From contig OZ024802.1 of the NCBI GenBank assembly GCA_964017045.1, positions 11,544,435 to 11,608,434 of the forward strand: DNA of 64,000 nucleotides, in the 5' to 3' direction. Every line of letters begins with the position of its first letter. Position 1 is the first letter of the stretch. The notes below the pieces were generated by a model, which was given only the letters and a program-made list of their open reading frames with translations, was not told the DNA's origin and made no database searches. Below, one piece after another: positions 44,987 to 57,330 of this stretch. Source of the DNA: Omphiscola glabra (Eukaryota; Mollusca; Gastropoda; Lymnaeidae). The position numbers were made by a program, and so were the translations under genes.

Positions 44987-47298
44987 AGGCCATAACCTAC
45001 GCGTTGTGTAAAGGTGGGGGGGGGGATGTGCTATAAGGGTGTGGGAGGGTGTGCAGAAGGTGAGTGAGTGCAAGGTGAGGAGACCGTGTAAGTTGTGTAT
45101 GTTTCCACGCAAGGTGACGTAGTGCGCCGTCTGTGAGCACCTGTTGAAGATCTGCTCGAAAAAATGGTGGGGGGATAGGTGGGGGAGGGGGGGTACGTGT
45201 GACCAGAAGTTGTACACCAAGGTTGTGTGTCCGAGAATTGAGACAAAAAACAAACATCTATAGGGAAAGTAGGACGAGAGTAATTGGGGGGGGGGGGGGT
45301 TATATCTAATATATACAGCTAGAGAGGGAGAGAAAGAGAAAGAAAGATAGAGAGGGTCAAATGATAAGAGAGAGGGTGGGAGAGATGGGGACAAACTAAT
45401 GCATCGGATGTAGGAAACAATAGTTAGGTAAGGACGGTCAAGAAGGAAACGCCCGGGGGGGGGGGGGGTAAAGGGGATGAGCGGTCGCATAAAGGAGGGG
45501 GGATGCAAGTGGGAGACGGGGGTTAAAATGGAGGTAATTAAAATGAGTGGTCTTTTTTTGGATCAAGTATTAACAGTTGCGGTTCAAGGGCGGTAAGCCA
45601 GGCAGGGATACCCCCACTTTACAGAACAGTAAATGCCTACAGAAAGAGACATTAGCCAATAAAAACACAGAAGAAAGAAGGAAAAAAAAACAACAAAAAA
45701 AACTTTCTGCCGGCCGTACAATCTGGAACATCCAGTTGTGTGTGTGAGACAAGTTAAAACTAAACCTTCTCCAACTGGCTGGTGGCGCTAATTTCGAAAG
45801 AGGCCGGTCCAGTCTCGGAGTAAACAAAAGTATTCTGTCAAAGAAATGGTCTAACGACTTGGAAACTTCGTGGATTCTAAAACTGTCGCATGTAGACACC
45901 CGCAAGAGCGATTCCCCTCGTACGCTATAGAGATCTGATACGTCGTGCCAATATTGAGATTATAAAAGCACTAATTTAAATTTCAAAATTCCTGCAATCC
46001 CTGAAATACATCCAAGGACTTCCAAAAGGGATCTGATGATCCAGTTCGATGAACCCCAAATTGACGATATGTATTCATAATTGATGAGTTGCGCACACTT
46101 GGTGATTGGTTCATCCAGGAAACCCCAAAACCCAGAACCTCGAAGTGACTTACTGTCAAACAATAACTTTAGAACTCCTCGATTAAAGTGACTTGTAAAC
46201 CAATAAAGAACGGCTTTGTGATACTGGCATGAAAGGGGGCGGGTCGGATAAAATGATTTTTTTTCCCCCGAGAACTCTTGAAACGAGACAAAGTTCTTTT
46301 GGTAGATGAAATTTCTGGATGCTAAAGGGGCGAAGAGTTTGAAAGTGGGTGCGTGCTTGTACCCCAAGAACCCAAGGCTTTTAAGGGGGCGAATAATGTG
46401 GAAACAAAAAGAAAAGAAAAAAACACCAAAAAAAAACAGCGAGACTGATTTGATTAGCAGCGTTAAACGTGTGCGTTGTTGTTCATTTACGGAAAACTGC
46501 TCACTCGGGGCCTACGGTGTTTGATGGGAAGATCAAGGGGGAAAAGGGGGTGGGGTGGAGGTGGTAGAGAAAGGAAGGGGTGGAGATGTTGGTTTGGGTG
46601 GTGGTGGTGGTGGTGGGGGTCGTTATGGATATCTGAAGAGTAAAGAAATGTGAGGAGATGATGATATCGTAAATATTATCATGTGAGATGATGATGATGA
46701 TATTGTATCATGTGGGACTGACCATTGCAACGGAACCGGAAGTATGAATTATTATGAAGAGTCCGCCCAGTAAAAAATGGAGGCCGTGGTTTGACAAATA
46801 ACCGGAAAAGATGCGAACGTAAACATAGCGTGCTACACATACCGTGCTACACACATCGTATTACCCAAAGCCTAAGTCGAACATTGATAGGTTTTGTGTT
46901 CTCCTTTATCTTTCGACATTTTTCGACTATAAACTACTTAAAGAAAAAAAAGAGAAAAAGAAACAGAAAAATAAAATCCAGAGATTCATTAAGAAAACTT
47001 TGATGACATAACCATGCATGTTCTCTGGCAGTTCACCTCCCGGCGTTCGTTAACACCTTGCTCGAGTCAGCCCAACCCTTCCCCTCCGCTCCGGCTCAGA
47101 GTTAGTTCCAAAATCGCTGCTCGCTCGTGCACATACGTCTCACGAGTTTCTTTCATACGGTTGTTCAAAATCTCGACTACACCCCTCACTCCCCACCCCT
47201 CTGGTGATATTTCTGCTTCGTTCATGAGTTCTTTAGTTTTCTTTTCTTTTTTTATTTGTTCCTTTTGCGAAACCGAAGCCGGAGCTTCATTCATACCC
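44987..47298. other. Unique stretch with G runs and purine-rich patch
   Basis: G runs near 45016, 45284-45298 and 45454-45467; GA-rich patch 45316-45385; GGT repeat near 46597-46618. A 135-codon minus frame at 45960-46367 has normal composition but no recognisable domain and is probably chance. No gene called. Confidence 0.5.
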
Positions 47299-47560
47299 GC
47301 GCCAAATCTGAGATATCTACACACGGGGACTAATGGTGGGGGCGCAGAATCAGAGATATATACATCCGGGGATTAATGGCATAGTAGGGGCGCCAAATCT
47401 GATAATTTCCACACACGGGGACAAATGGTGGGTGTGTGTGTGTGGGGGGGGGTCCTCCAAATCTGAGAAATCTTACACACGAGGACTAATCCACCGAAGG
47501 AGTCGAGGTGGGGGGCGCCTCACCTAAGTGGGGGCGCCAAATCTGAGTGGGGGATTAAAC
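47299..47560. repeat. Diverged ~50-60 bp repeat, about 4-5 copies
   Basis: GCGCCAAATCTGAGATATCT followed by ACACACGGGGACTAATGG occurs at about 47302, 47343, 47390 and 47450, with variable GTGGGGG spacers. The final units keep only the GGGGCGCC AAATCTGAG word. Confidence 0.82.
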
Positions 47561-47828
47561 AAATAAAGAGCGGGTCTTGGGGAATAAGCAGATAGAATCT
47601 TTGTCTCTGTTTAAGAGTAGCATTACGCCAAAAGACATATTAGGTAAAGTCCTTGTCGAGGGATAGGAAGCTGGCTGTCACATTGTAATGTACATACCTT
47701 TGCGTGATTAACAATGTTGAAAGAAATATAATATTTATATGTTTGAATTAGATTTTTTTTTCCAAATTGAATTAGGATTTTATCGATACTTGGAAGATTA
47801 ATTTTAAAAAAATAAAATAATTGGTGTA
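47561..47828. other. Spacer
   Basis: AT-rich DNA with no feature recognised. Confidence 0.55.
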
Positions 47829-47932
47829 AGTGGCGATGTTTTAGGTCTACGAGGCAAGAATCTGTCAGTGGAGATGGTTTAGGATCATGTGGCAAAGATG
47901 TGTCACTTGTGATGTTTTAGGACCATGATGCA
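47829..47932. repeat. 38 bp repeat, 2.7 diverged copies
   Basis: Units start at 47829, 47867 and 47905, exactly 38 bp apart, sharing GATGTTTTAGG and GGCAA. Divergence is considerable, so this is an older duplication. Confidence 0.85.
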
Positions 47933-48838
47933 ACTTAATTGCTACTTGCACTGTTGTTTCAATGAAACATACACACGTACGGTCTGGTTACACACTTGTT
48001 CCTGTTGCGATGAGTCTAAGCATGCGCGAGCTGTGTACACACGAGAGTCGTGTTGTACACTTGTACGCAGTCCCTGATACAAACGCTATTGCCGAGTCAC
48101 AGAAGGGGAGAGTGGATATGAAGGCATACTTGCCCCCCCCCTCTCCCTCCAAACTCGTTAATGATATTTCCATGCGGCTCGGATCAAAGGTGATCATAAT
48201 ACCGCCGACGAAAGACGCAGTGGGCTAATCCACGCCAGAGAAGAGGACCAGAGGGAAGGATAACGGCGCCCTCACAAAAGGCTCGGTGATGCCAAAGAGA
48301 TATTTTGCTGGTGTTTAACAATGTCGTAAAGTCGTACTGGACCCACGTGTGATGGGTGCGCGATTCTGGCTGGAGTAAAAGTTGAGATGAGCATCCCGGT
48401 GCCTGCATTTGTTATCTCAGCGTTGGGTAAATGGTGTGCCAGCCAGTGAGAATTAAAACGTGCCGCTTCCTTTAACACAGGGGCGTACACATCTACACTA
48501 CACACTGTGTGATGGGGTAAGAATTTCCTCTTGCCTTGGCTGACCGTTTTTTTTTAAATTAAAAAAAATGGTTTCTGGAGCCTAGCTCAGGTAGCCTATA
48601 CTGTATCAATAATTTGTGGCATATATCAAGCTTATTTAAAAAAAAATTAAGATTCATTTATTTTCTAAAAGTATGGGTGTTGGGGTGCATGGGTATTGGG
48701 GTGGGAAGAGAGAGATTATCAGGATGCTCCCTTGCACATTATTTGAAATCATATTTAGACTTGAGACCTTCGGCTTGGAGACTAGTAGAAGAGAATAATC
48801 CACTTAACACTGGGTCATCAACCACTTATTTGAATTAC
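47933..48838. other. Unique stretch
   Basis: C run 48130-48139, otherwise complex. The overlapping plus and minus frames at 47962-48505 have no recognisable domains. Confidence 0.5.
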
Positions 48839-48902
48839 TGATCACGTGATTAGGTCTTTGAGTTGAACTGATCACGTGATTAGTAGGTCTTTAAGTTGAA
48901 TT
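48839..48902. repeat. ~32 bp tandem duplication with palindromic core
   Basis: CTGATCACGTGATTAGGTCT and CTGATCACGTGATTAGTAGG. Each unit contains the palindrome ATCACGTGAT, an E-box core. Confidence 0.88.
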
Positions 48903-51241
48903 AAGACCTTGCGTTGCAACAGTTATAAAGGATGCAACACCCAATCGAACTGGTGGTCGGTACAAAAAAAAAATAATAAACTCGATTTTTGGTGGATGAA
49001 GACGCGCCAGGAAAAGCCCCCCCCCCCCCCCCCTTTTTTTCACTTTTTTTCCTCTTGTAGCCACCAAGCAGTTACCATTCAATGAACATCAACACAAGAA
49101 GCACAAGGAGTCCCACCACCCACCACCCATTCGGTCCATTCCTCCCCATCCCAATCCCCGACACAGGTGTGCCAATAATTGTCACGGTACAACTTGGTTA
49201 TTTCGGCTCCGGATTATGAACGTCAAAACATGCGTGTCTGACGTGTCTGAAACAAGGGTGCCCGGGGGAGAGTGCGGGAGGGGGCAATCACCAGTCCTTA
49301 AGTTATTGTTCATGGCGGTTAAAAACCGGGCCACAGATGCCGCGCAGCAGTTTTGAGCATCCGCACAGCAAATTTTTATAAAAATACAAACTTTGCACAC
49401 AACTTTATGATTTTGCACACGAACCAGCAAACCTTAGAGGGAACATTGATCTACGGGTGAAAAAAGTTGGTCCGAGGGAGTTACTTTTCCAGCAGCGGAT
49501 GATGGGCGCTCCCTAGAACAGGATGTAGTTCAAGGGAGGAAGATGGAGCAAGCGGCAAGAAACGAAACATCATCACAATGCGTGTATTTAATCAGAGGAA
49601 ACACCACCGCGACCCGCTAAGTGTATTTATGCGAAGGACGAGATTAAACTTTGAAAGCGTGTGGGTGGATAAATAACGCGTGCATAAGTCCCGGGTCGGG
49701 TGCGTTTTGAAAGGGTGGCGGATTACGAGAGAAGTTGGTTAACAGACGTCTTGATTGCTGAGAAGCCGTTTGAAAATACTCACGTGGGCTGGGAGTTAAT
49801 TTTAATGAGCGGATGAGATTGTGCAACGCATGTCACACCCATGTTTTGTATACTTCGTGTACTACTTTCCTTTTCAATTATGTTCCTGTCATTGACTCAT
49901 TCGGTGTCATTTTACCATCATTTGTATCAGATTGTTTTCTTTTCTTTTCCCAAAGCTCTTCCCCCATTTTTTTTGTCATTGCACATTCTCACTTATGCTT
50001 TAAAAAAAAAATATATTTTTTTTAAAAAAAATTCATTTAACTCCCATGCTATGATTTAACTGTTACATAGTATTTTCATCGAAACAAGCGGCAAGGACAT
50101 GGTTTCGACATGACAATAATTCAACTGCAAGAAAATGGGTTAAAACCCCCAAAAAGAGAACGTTCACCCAAAATTCATCAAACAGCGGCATCAATTCGTC
50201 ATCATTCAACATGCTCTCGCCATTTTCCGGCTCAGCCTTACGCTTCTGAAAGCTGAACAGAAATTCATCCCCCCATGGTTACTTCTCGTGGCCCTTACAC
50301 GCTGGCAAATTAAGGCAATTAAGAAAGATAACTATCACATTCACGCGTGTGTTTATAAATAATTTTTTTTTCCATTTGAAAATCATGTCATTTGAATAAC
50401 ATTTAAAAAAAAAAACAATTACCTGAGGATAAATAATTTCAAGGTAAGCTCAAGTTCTAAAGGATGTACCCACTTTTCGGAGAGGGCCGGTGGTGGTCCG
50501 GGGGGGGGGGGGGCAAATGTTCCCATGCTCTCAAACAATGTTTTCCGGAGACGTTTGAAGGTAAAGGCAACGGGTACACCGGGGTGAGGAGGCTTGAGAA
50601 GTAATCAAGTCCCCCCATTAGGGTCCCTGTTCTCCCGAGGAGAAACACCGTAATATACGTAATAGTATTAGCCAGGTATGTCGAAATGGCGGACTGGCAG
50701 CATTCATCACCCTGGCCGATTGTTGCGGTGGAGAATCGGGACACGTCGGTATGTTCAGTGGATCTCCTGTCTCACTCTCGAGGGGGTGGGGAAGGGGGTT
50801 CTTGTTCAAGTGGATATGTGTTTGAAGCAAGCTAAAATTGGGGGGGGGGGGGGGAATCTTCAGAAGTAAGTGAAATGGTTGATCTATAGAAATTAACAAT
50901 TTAAACCGTATAAAGGCAAGCTATGAACACTTGGCCCAACTTCATTTTTACGGACCACCCCCCCCCCCCCCCAGAAAGCCTTTACTCCAACATACAGCGT
51001 CAAGTGAGGTGGAAGCCATGGGTTCAAACCTTTCACTCAGGGGATGTATAAGCTCGCACTTTTATATGTGTGACCGGGCCTACCAAACACATGGGGACAT
51101 TTATAGAAACAACTCGTATATATGTCTATTGTCTTACATTTTAAAAATGTGAATTATGTCAAATCTGACTGTCATAAATTTAAAGCCGTCGTAAGCTGTC
51201 TGCTTCGGGAGGGGGCATCCCTCGCGTCGTCTCTTTGGCTG

Positions 51242-51243
<2 letters not shown>
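48903..51243. other. Unique stretch with homopolymers
   Basis: C17 at 49017-49033, G run 50499-50512, G run 50838-50851, C16 near 50946-50961. The 49640-49830 and 50440-50760 parts are complex and repeat-free. No gene recognised; frames cross the homopolymers. Confidence 0.5.
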
Positions 51244-51291
<48 letters not shown>

Positions 51292-51301
51292 GGGGGGGGG
51301 G
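51244..51301. repeat. T43 tract followed by G13 tract
   Basis: Uninterrupted T from 51244 to 51286, then GA, then G from 51289 to 51301. It is the longest homopolymer in the window. On the minus strand it reads as poly-C then a 43 A tail, so a retroposed poly-A tail is one possible origin. Assembly error is possible in such a tract. Confidence 0.85.
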
Positions 51302-52956
51302 TACTATTGCACCAAATTGAGGACCGTTGTTGAATGAGTTCTTATGACAATCGGAGTACGAAACCCACTGTTGTAGAAAAGCCTCGCCCCCCCCCCCCCC
51401 GCGACCCACACACCTTCCTTTTCCCCCACAACTCATTCCGAGTTCCACCCATTAACGTGCCTCAACAAGCAGTTAACACATAAGCTGATAATTACGAAAA
51501 TAATTTCGAGCCCTCGGGAGACAAGAAGTGAGCCTCGATTAGGATGGAAATGTTCAATATGCACAGGATGTTCTCATTTGTAGAGAGCGAGGGAGAAAGA
51601 GAGGAAAATGTGGGGGTGGGGGGTGGGGGGGAATTACCCACTCAACCAAACAAAACAAAATATCACGTAAAAAAAACAAAAAAAAACTTAACAACATCCA
51701 CCAGAACTAATTACGTCAACTTTTCGTAAGATCACTCCGCCTCTTACGTCGTATTGTCCTGTTAACGCCTACTCACTTTCTGGTTGCTCGTCAAACAGGC
51801 GTATCTTACTTGTGAAATCTGCCGCTAAATATAGCGTTTTCGTTCTGAGGCTACCCATTTCCTGTCATTACTTAGTTGTTTTTTTTGTGTGTGCGTGTGT
51901 GTGTGTGCTGTTTCTTTCTGTGCAATATCTCACCCCCTCTCTCTCTTTTTTTCGGTAAAGTTGTCTGTGTCTGTTGTTCCGCTCTTCTGTGTCAGAGAGC
52001 ATTGTTTTTCTCAAAGTTTTTTCAACAGACCTGGCCTGGAAAATGGAAGAAGCAGAACATTTTGCAAAAGTCGCAGCTGACGTTGAGTGGGGGGTGGGGG
52101 AGAAAAATAAAAGAAGAAAAATTCATTGCTAGCGAAGAGCGCAGAGCGGATGGTAAATATATTGTGTCGCAACTTTCACAATATGCAGGGATGACGCTAT
52201 AAAATGGAGGAAAGTGATGGTGGTGGTGGTTTGTTGGAGTGGGGGGGTGGTGGTGGGAGAACGATGGGCTGTATGAAAATGAAAGTTCTTTCCTTATATA
52301 AAGAATGAGAAAAAAAATGGTTGGGGGGGGGGGGAAGTCTGGCCGTTAGAGTTTTCTGGGAATCGAGTGGAACAGGCAATCACATGCTCAGGGAAAACTT
52401 CGCGGCGCAATGCACGTGAAAAAGCGCATGCATGCTAACTCTGTACGCATCACTGGGGTGCCAGCCGGGGGCGCCGGGTGTCGTGCGGTGAGATGATGCC
52501 GTGCTGCGGAAAGCCGGGGTGAGGGGGGAAGAGTGGTAAGATCGTATTGACGAATCTCTGAGAAAGTGATTGTTAAGCCATGTGTTATTAATGCAGTCCT
52601 ACATCTTAGACTAGGATTATCTCCCCTTCTAAAGGAAAACCTGGCTGTCATAACGTGAACGTTGTTCAGATAAAGTTTCGCCCCTTTTTTTTTGTTTTTT
52701 TTTGTGTGTCTTCCTGATGATGTTTTTTAAATATGTTTTAAAGAAAGCGCCTCCCCCACCCCCCACCTTTTCTTTCGTTAATTGATTTTGCAAGCTAAGC
52801 TCATCTTGTAAACAGCTCAACACAACGTTGTGATAAGAAAAATCAAAGCTTGAAGATGCTATCAACGAAATTACCCCCCCCCCCCCCGGGCCTCTTCCCA
52901 AACCCATGGGCCCCCACGGATCAAAGACGTTAACAGAATGACAGTGGTAACAGGCG
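51302..52956. other. Unique stretch
   Basis: C run 51387-51400, TG-rich 51889-51907, GGT-rich 52217-52260, G run 52323-52334, C14 near 52874-52887. No gene recognised. Confidence 0.5.
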
Positions 52957-53171
52957 CATCACCATCATCATCATCACTAACATCATCATCATCATCAACA
53001 TCAACATCATCATCATCACCATCATCAACATCACTTTCATCATCATCAGCAACATCATCACCACCATCACCATCATCAACATCATAAACATCGACATAAT
53101 CACCATCATCAACATCATTAAGATCACCATCAACATCACCATCATCACAATCATCAACATCACCATCATCT
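52957..53171. repeat. (ATC)n trinucleotide array
   Basis: CATCATCATCAACATCACCATC-like DNA over about 215 bp; interruptions keep a 3 bp register almost throughout, so the minus strand reads a Met/Val-rich frame. Artefact. Confidence 0.95.
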
Positions 53172-54338
53172 AATTTTAATATTTGAAAATTTGAGGATCC
53201 CCGGACACCTTCTTCTTGAACCCTGAATCGTAACTAGTCGAATATGACGTTGAACTTGTTATCGGGGTTTAAATCGACGTGTCTCGTGATTGGCTAAATT
53301 CAAAAAGCAAATTTTCACCTTTACAAAATAAATACAAATATTATTATAATACTCCATAGATCTTTAGTTGTTTTGTTTTGTTAGTTTAATTGTTCCAGTT
53401 CTACAGCGAAACTGAATCACAATCCTTCTGAGACCTCATACCCGTGTTCGCTTTTCGTTTTCTGGGTGAGCTAGTCGCCTCGGAGTTCAAGTATCATCAG
53501 CAGATATCGCATTATGAGAAGTGAGTTGGTTAAAAATTCTGTTTAACTCATTTTCCGGGGTGGGAGCGGGGTAGAAAAAGGGGGGGGGGTGGGAGCGTAA
53601 CAACGTCAATTTGTTTTTAGACTCGTGTTGGAACAGTAAGATCCGAGCTGGAAGCGAGGAAACAAAGGTCCCACCGGGCTTCCGGGGGCTCGCATAGCTA
53701 ATCAGGGATGGGGTTAGAAAGGGCATTTAAAAGATAAAGAGCAGTGAGTATGGGAGGAGATCTTGGAAAGAAACGATGGAAGAAAAAAAAGACCTATCAT
53801 TTAAAAAAAAAAAAAAAGTTAGGGGGTGGGAATCGGTGACCGATTAAAAAGCCATCATAATTACCATATTAAGAATGAGTAGGAGATCTCTATTTAATGA
53901 CACGTGACGTGAACAGAAAACGCGAGGTCGGCACCTGGAGAGAGTAAGAGTTCAGTTTAAACTATTGACTCACGAGACTCTCAACTCTGTAATCACTCTT
54001 TCGCTTTCAACCTTTCACTCATTACCCTCCTTCCGCCAAACACACTCTAATATCTTATTTTTGTCTTCTTCTGTCCACACCACTTCACATCTTTCCATAC
54101 CTCACCACATCTCTCGACATCATTCCATACCCATCCACACCTCTCCCACATCCCTCCACAAGTATCCCCGCTTCTCATCCCATCTCATTGTTCTCGGTAT
54201 GCGGAAGATGTTTAGACATTCCACCAAAGACAGCAAATGGACAGGAAAGACCCGTCATTTCGTCTGGATTGAAGCGAGTTCAAAAAGTCATAGTAACTCA
54301 GGGTAAGCGACATGGACAATAAGCGGACACCTATTGAG
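53172..54338. other. Unique stretch
   Basis: G run 53579-53589, A15 near 53802-53816, C/T-rich 53990-54190 with repeated CCACACC and CATCTC words. No gene recognised. Confidence 0.5.
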
Positions 54339-54978
54339 ACATCCGTACCAGCAGTCAATAGCGCTCTGAAATGCCGACATCCGTACCAGCAGTCAATAGC
54401 GCTCTGAAATGCCGACATCCGTACCAGCAGTCAATAGCGCTCTGAAACGCCAACATCCGTACCAGCAGTCAATAGCGCTCTGAAATGCCAACATCCGTAC
54501 CAGCAGTCAATATCGCTCTGAAACGCCAACATCCGTGCCAGCAGTCAATAGCGCTCTGAAACGCCAACATCCGTGCCAGCAGTCAATAGCGCTCTGAAAC
54601 GCCAACATCCGTGCCAGCAGTCAATAGCGCTCTGAAACGCCAACATCCGTGCCAGCAGTCAATATCGCTCTGAAACGCCAACATCCGTGCCAGCAGTCAA
54701 TATCGCTCTGAAAAGCCAACATCCGTGCCAGCAGTCAATATCGCTCGGAAACGCCAACATCCGTGCCAGCAGTCAATATCGCTCTGAAACGCCAACATCC
54801 GTGCCAGCAGTCAATATCGCTCTGAAACGCCAACATCCGTGCCAGCAGTCAATATCGCTCTGAAACGCCAACATCCGTGCCAGCAGTCAATATCGCTCTG
54901 AAACGCCAACATCCGTGCCAGCAGTCAATATCGCTCTGAAACGCCAACATCCGTGCCAGCAGTCAATAGCGTTCTCAA
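54339..54978. repeat. 38 bp minisatellite, about 17 copies
   Basis: The unit begins CAACATCCGTGCCAGCAGTC and continues AATAGCGCTCTGAAACGC. Left-hand copies carry GTACC and ATAGCG with GAAATGC. The centre carries GTGCC with ATAGCG. The right carries GTGCC with ATATCG. So variants are ordered along the array, as expected from local duplication. Confidence 0.96.
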
Positions 54979-55680
54979 ATACGAGATTCCTCACAACTTT
55001 TACGGAAACACTTATTTCCGCGCTTGGTTAAATGTTTTTGTTTTTTTTTCATTCGACGTCCGGAATCCGAAAATAGCTCGTGACGCCATTCCTGCGAGAG
55101 TTAGCAACCGCTGTGATTTGTGAGTCGTCTCCACCTGGTTGAGGGTATGGACAACTAATCATTTCTCTTAGCGCAAATGTATTGTTTAAACCGAGCTGGG
55201 GGGGGGGGGAAGTGCGGGGGAGTTAGGGAAAGGATGGAGAGACCTCCGCGCCTCAAGAATATCCTTGCACCCCGCCCCCACCCCCCAGTTTTTGTTTTCC
55301 CACGGTTTACTTTCCTCCCACCCCCACCCCACACCTCATTGTCTTTCACACACAAAGTCCGTCCCATGTGCAGACATGGGAGATGGGTTGTTGTTGTTTC
55401 CTTACTTAAGGGGAGACATCATCTTTGTAGAATAGCATTAATGTGACCCTAATTGAAACTACTACAAATGCGCGCGAAACAAAAGTTAAAATCTTAACAT
55501 TTAAAAAAAAAAATATATATATTAAATTATGCGATGTCAATGAATTTGCAGACTACGAACGAAATTAAAGTAAAAATAATTTTCAAATATACAAACATTC
55601 ATTACTTGTGTGGTTGTTACAAAGACTGAATGATGGCACTGAACTAATTTTTTTTTTATACCGCCGTATTCTTTTCACAC
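54979..55680. other. Unique stretch
   Basis: G run 55200-55209, C-rich 55268-55330, T9 near 55650. No gene recognised. Confidence 0.5.
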
Positions 55681-56371
55681 GCTGTAATCACGCACAGTAA
55701 TCACGCGCAGTAATCAAGCACAGTAATCTCGCGCAGTAATCACGTGCAGTAATCACGTGCAGTAATCACGCACAGTAATCACGCACAGTAATCACGTGCA
55801 GTAATCACGTGCAGTAATCACGCACAGTAATCTCGCGCAGTAATCACGTGCAGTAATCACGCACAGTAATCACGCACAGTAATCACGCGCAGTAATCACG
55901 CACAGTAATCTCGCGCAGTAATCACGTGCAGTAATCACGTGCAGTAATCTCGTGCAGTAATCACGCACAGTAATCAAGTCCAGTAATCAAGTGCAGTAAT
56001 CAAATGCAGTAATCACGCGCAGTAATCACGCGCAGTAATCACGCGCAGTAATCACGCGCAGTAATCAAGTGCAGCAATCAAGTGCAGTAATCACGCGCAG
56101 TAATAACGCGCAGTAATTATGCACAGTAATCAAGTGCAGTAATCAAGTGCAGTAATCACGCGCAGTAATCACGCGCTGTAATCAAGTGCAGTAATCACGC
56201 GCAGTAGTCACACGCAGTAACCACGCGCAGTAATCAAGTGAAGTAATCAAGTGCAGTAATCACGCGCAGTAATCACGCACAGTAATCTCGCGCAGTAATC
56301 AAGTGCAATAATCAAGTGCAGTAATCAAGTGCAGTAATAACGCGCAGTAATCACGCACAGTAATCACACAC
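55681..56371. repeat. 13 bp minisatellite, about 53 copies
   Basis: CACGCGCAGTAAT with three common unit types: CACGCAC, CACGTGC and CAAGTGC, all followed by AGTAAT. CACGTGC units contain a full E-box (CACGTG). Unit types occur in short mixed runs, left part rich in CACGTG, right part rich in CAAGTG. Length is strictly 13 bp in most units. Confidence 0.97.
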
Positions 56372-56521
56372 TGTCGATGCACTGTGCTGTGCACGCATGT
56401 ACTGTACGAGCCACTGCCAAACAGAGAAGTGTCACAAAAGTCCCAACTTAAAGGAATCAATTTTTTTTAAAGTCCTGTTGATCTGCGCATGTCAGTTATG
56501 TACCGGCTGTGCAGGTTGCAG
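56372..56521. other. Spacer
   Basis: No feature recognised. Confidence 0.5.
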
Positions 56522-56668
56522 AAGTACCAGCTGCAAATATCAAAGGTTTCCCAGCTGCAAATATTGAAAAATGTACCAGCTGCAAAATATTTTTAAAAAT
56601 GTACCGTCTGCGAATATATTAAAAAAATAAATGTGCCAGCATCGCATGTCAGGGATGTACCAGCTACA
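56522..56668. repeat. Degenerate GTACCAGCTGCAAATAT repeat
   Basis: Five to six copies of GTACCAGCTGCAAATAT with irregular A/T-rich spacers; CAGCTG is an E-box palindrome. Confidence 0.8.
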
Positions 56669-57124
56669 AATTGATTTTCTGACAAACACCCCCTCCCACC
56701 CTTTTCCACCCCCACCAGTTACGCGAAAACGCTTAGTTACACTCAAACTTTGATTCCCAACACCAATTGGGTTGGGGGTGTGGAAGCCCGGGGTCACAAC
56801 AAGTGGAAGCCGACCCCCCCCCCCTTCCGTGTTGTGCTCACCTTGTTTAAAGTATCCGTATGTTAAAGAAGTCCTCTCCGACACTGATTTAACGCCCGCT
56901 CCTACATTATAACTGTCAGGGGCGTGTCTGCGAAATCAACATTTATTGTTCCGGTGGATAATTAAAGTTTTTTTTTTTAATTTTTCCCTTCCTAAAACTC
57001 CCCAGCGGAAAGTTCATTCACAGATGTGCTGAGTGTCTTCCAGCGTGGTCATTGAGATGGAGATGGGTGTTTTGTTGGTTGGTCGGTTGGCGTGTTGGAA
57101 TAGAGTGAGAGAGGACAAAAGGGA
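56669..57124. other. Spacer
   Basis: C run 56814-56824, T9 near 56969. No gene recognised. Confidence 0.5.
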
Positions 57125-57330
57125 GGAAAGGAGGGTTAGGATTAGGATTAGGATAAGAGAGAGAGAGAGCGGGGGAGGGAGGTTTAGGAAGAAATAGAGA
57201 GGGGTGGGGGTTAGGAATAGAGAGAAAGGGCGGTGGTTAGGAATAGAGAGAGGGGGGACAGGGAGGGTTAGGATTAGAGAGGGAAAGGGAGGGTTAAGAA
57301 GAGAGAGAGAGAGAGAGAGAGAGAGATGTG
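57125..57330. repeat. Purine-rich GGTTAGGATTAGAGAG repeat
   Basis: GGGAGGGTTAGGATTAGAGA-type units with (GA)n ends; purine on the plus strand throughout, so it could form triplex or G-rich structure. Confidence 0.82.

Noticed and set aside
45960..46367. 135-codon minus frame of normal composition
   Set aside because: No recognisable motif, domain or splice context; chance frame is plausible in AT-moderate DNA of this length.
52930..53169. Met/Val-rich minus frame
   Set aside because: Trinucleotide ATC array read in one register.
55681..56371. CRISPR-like or iteron-like array
   Set aside because: 13 bp head-to-tail units with no spacers, and no replication gene nearby.
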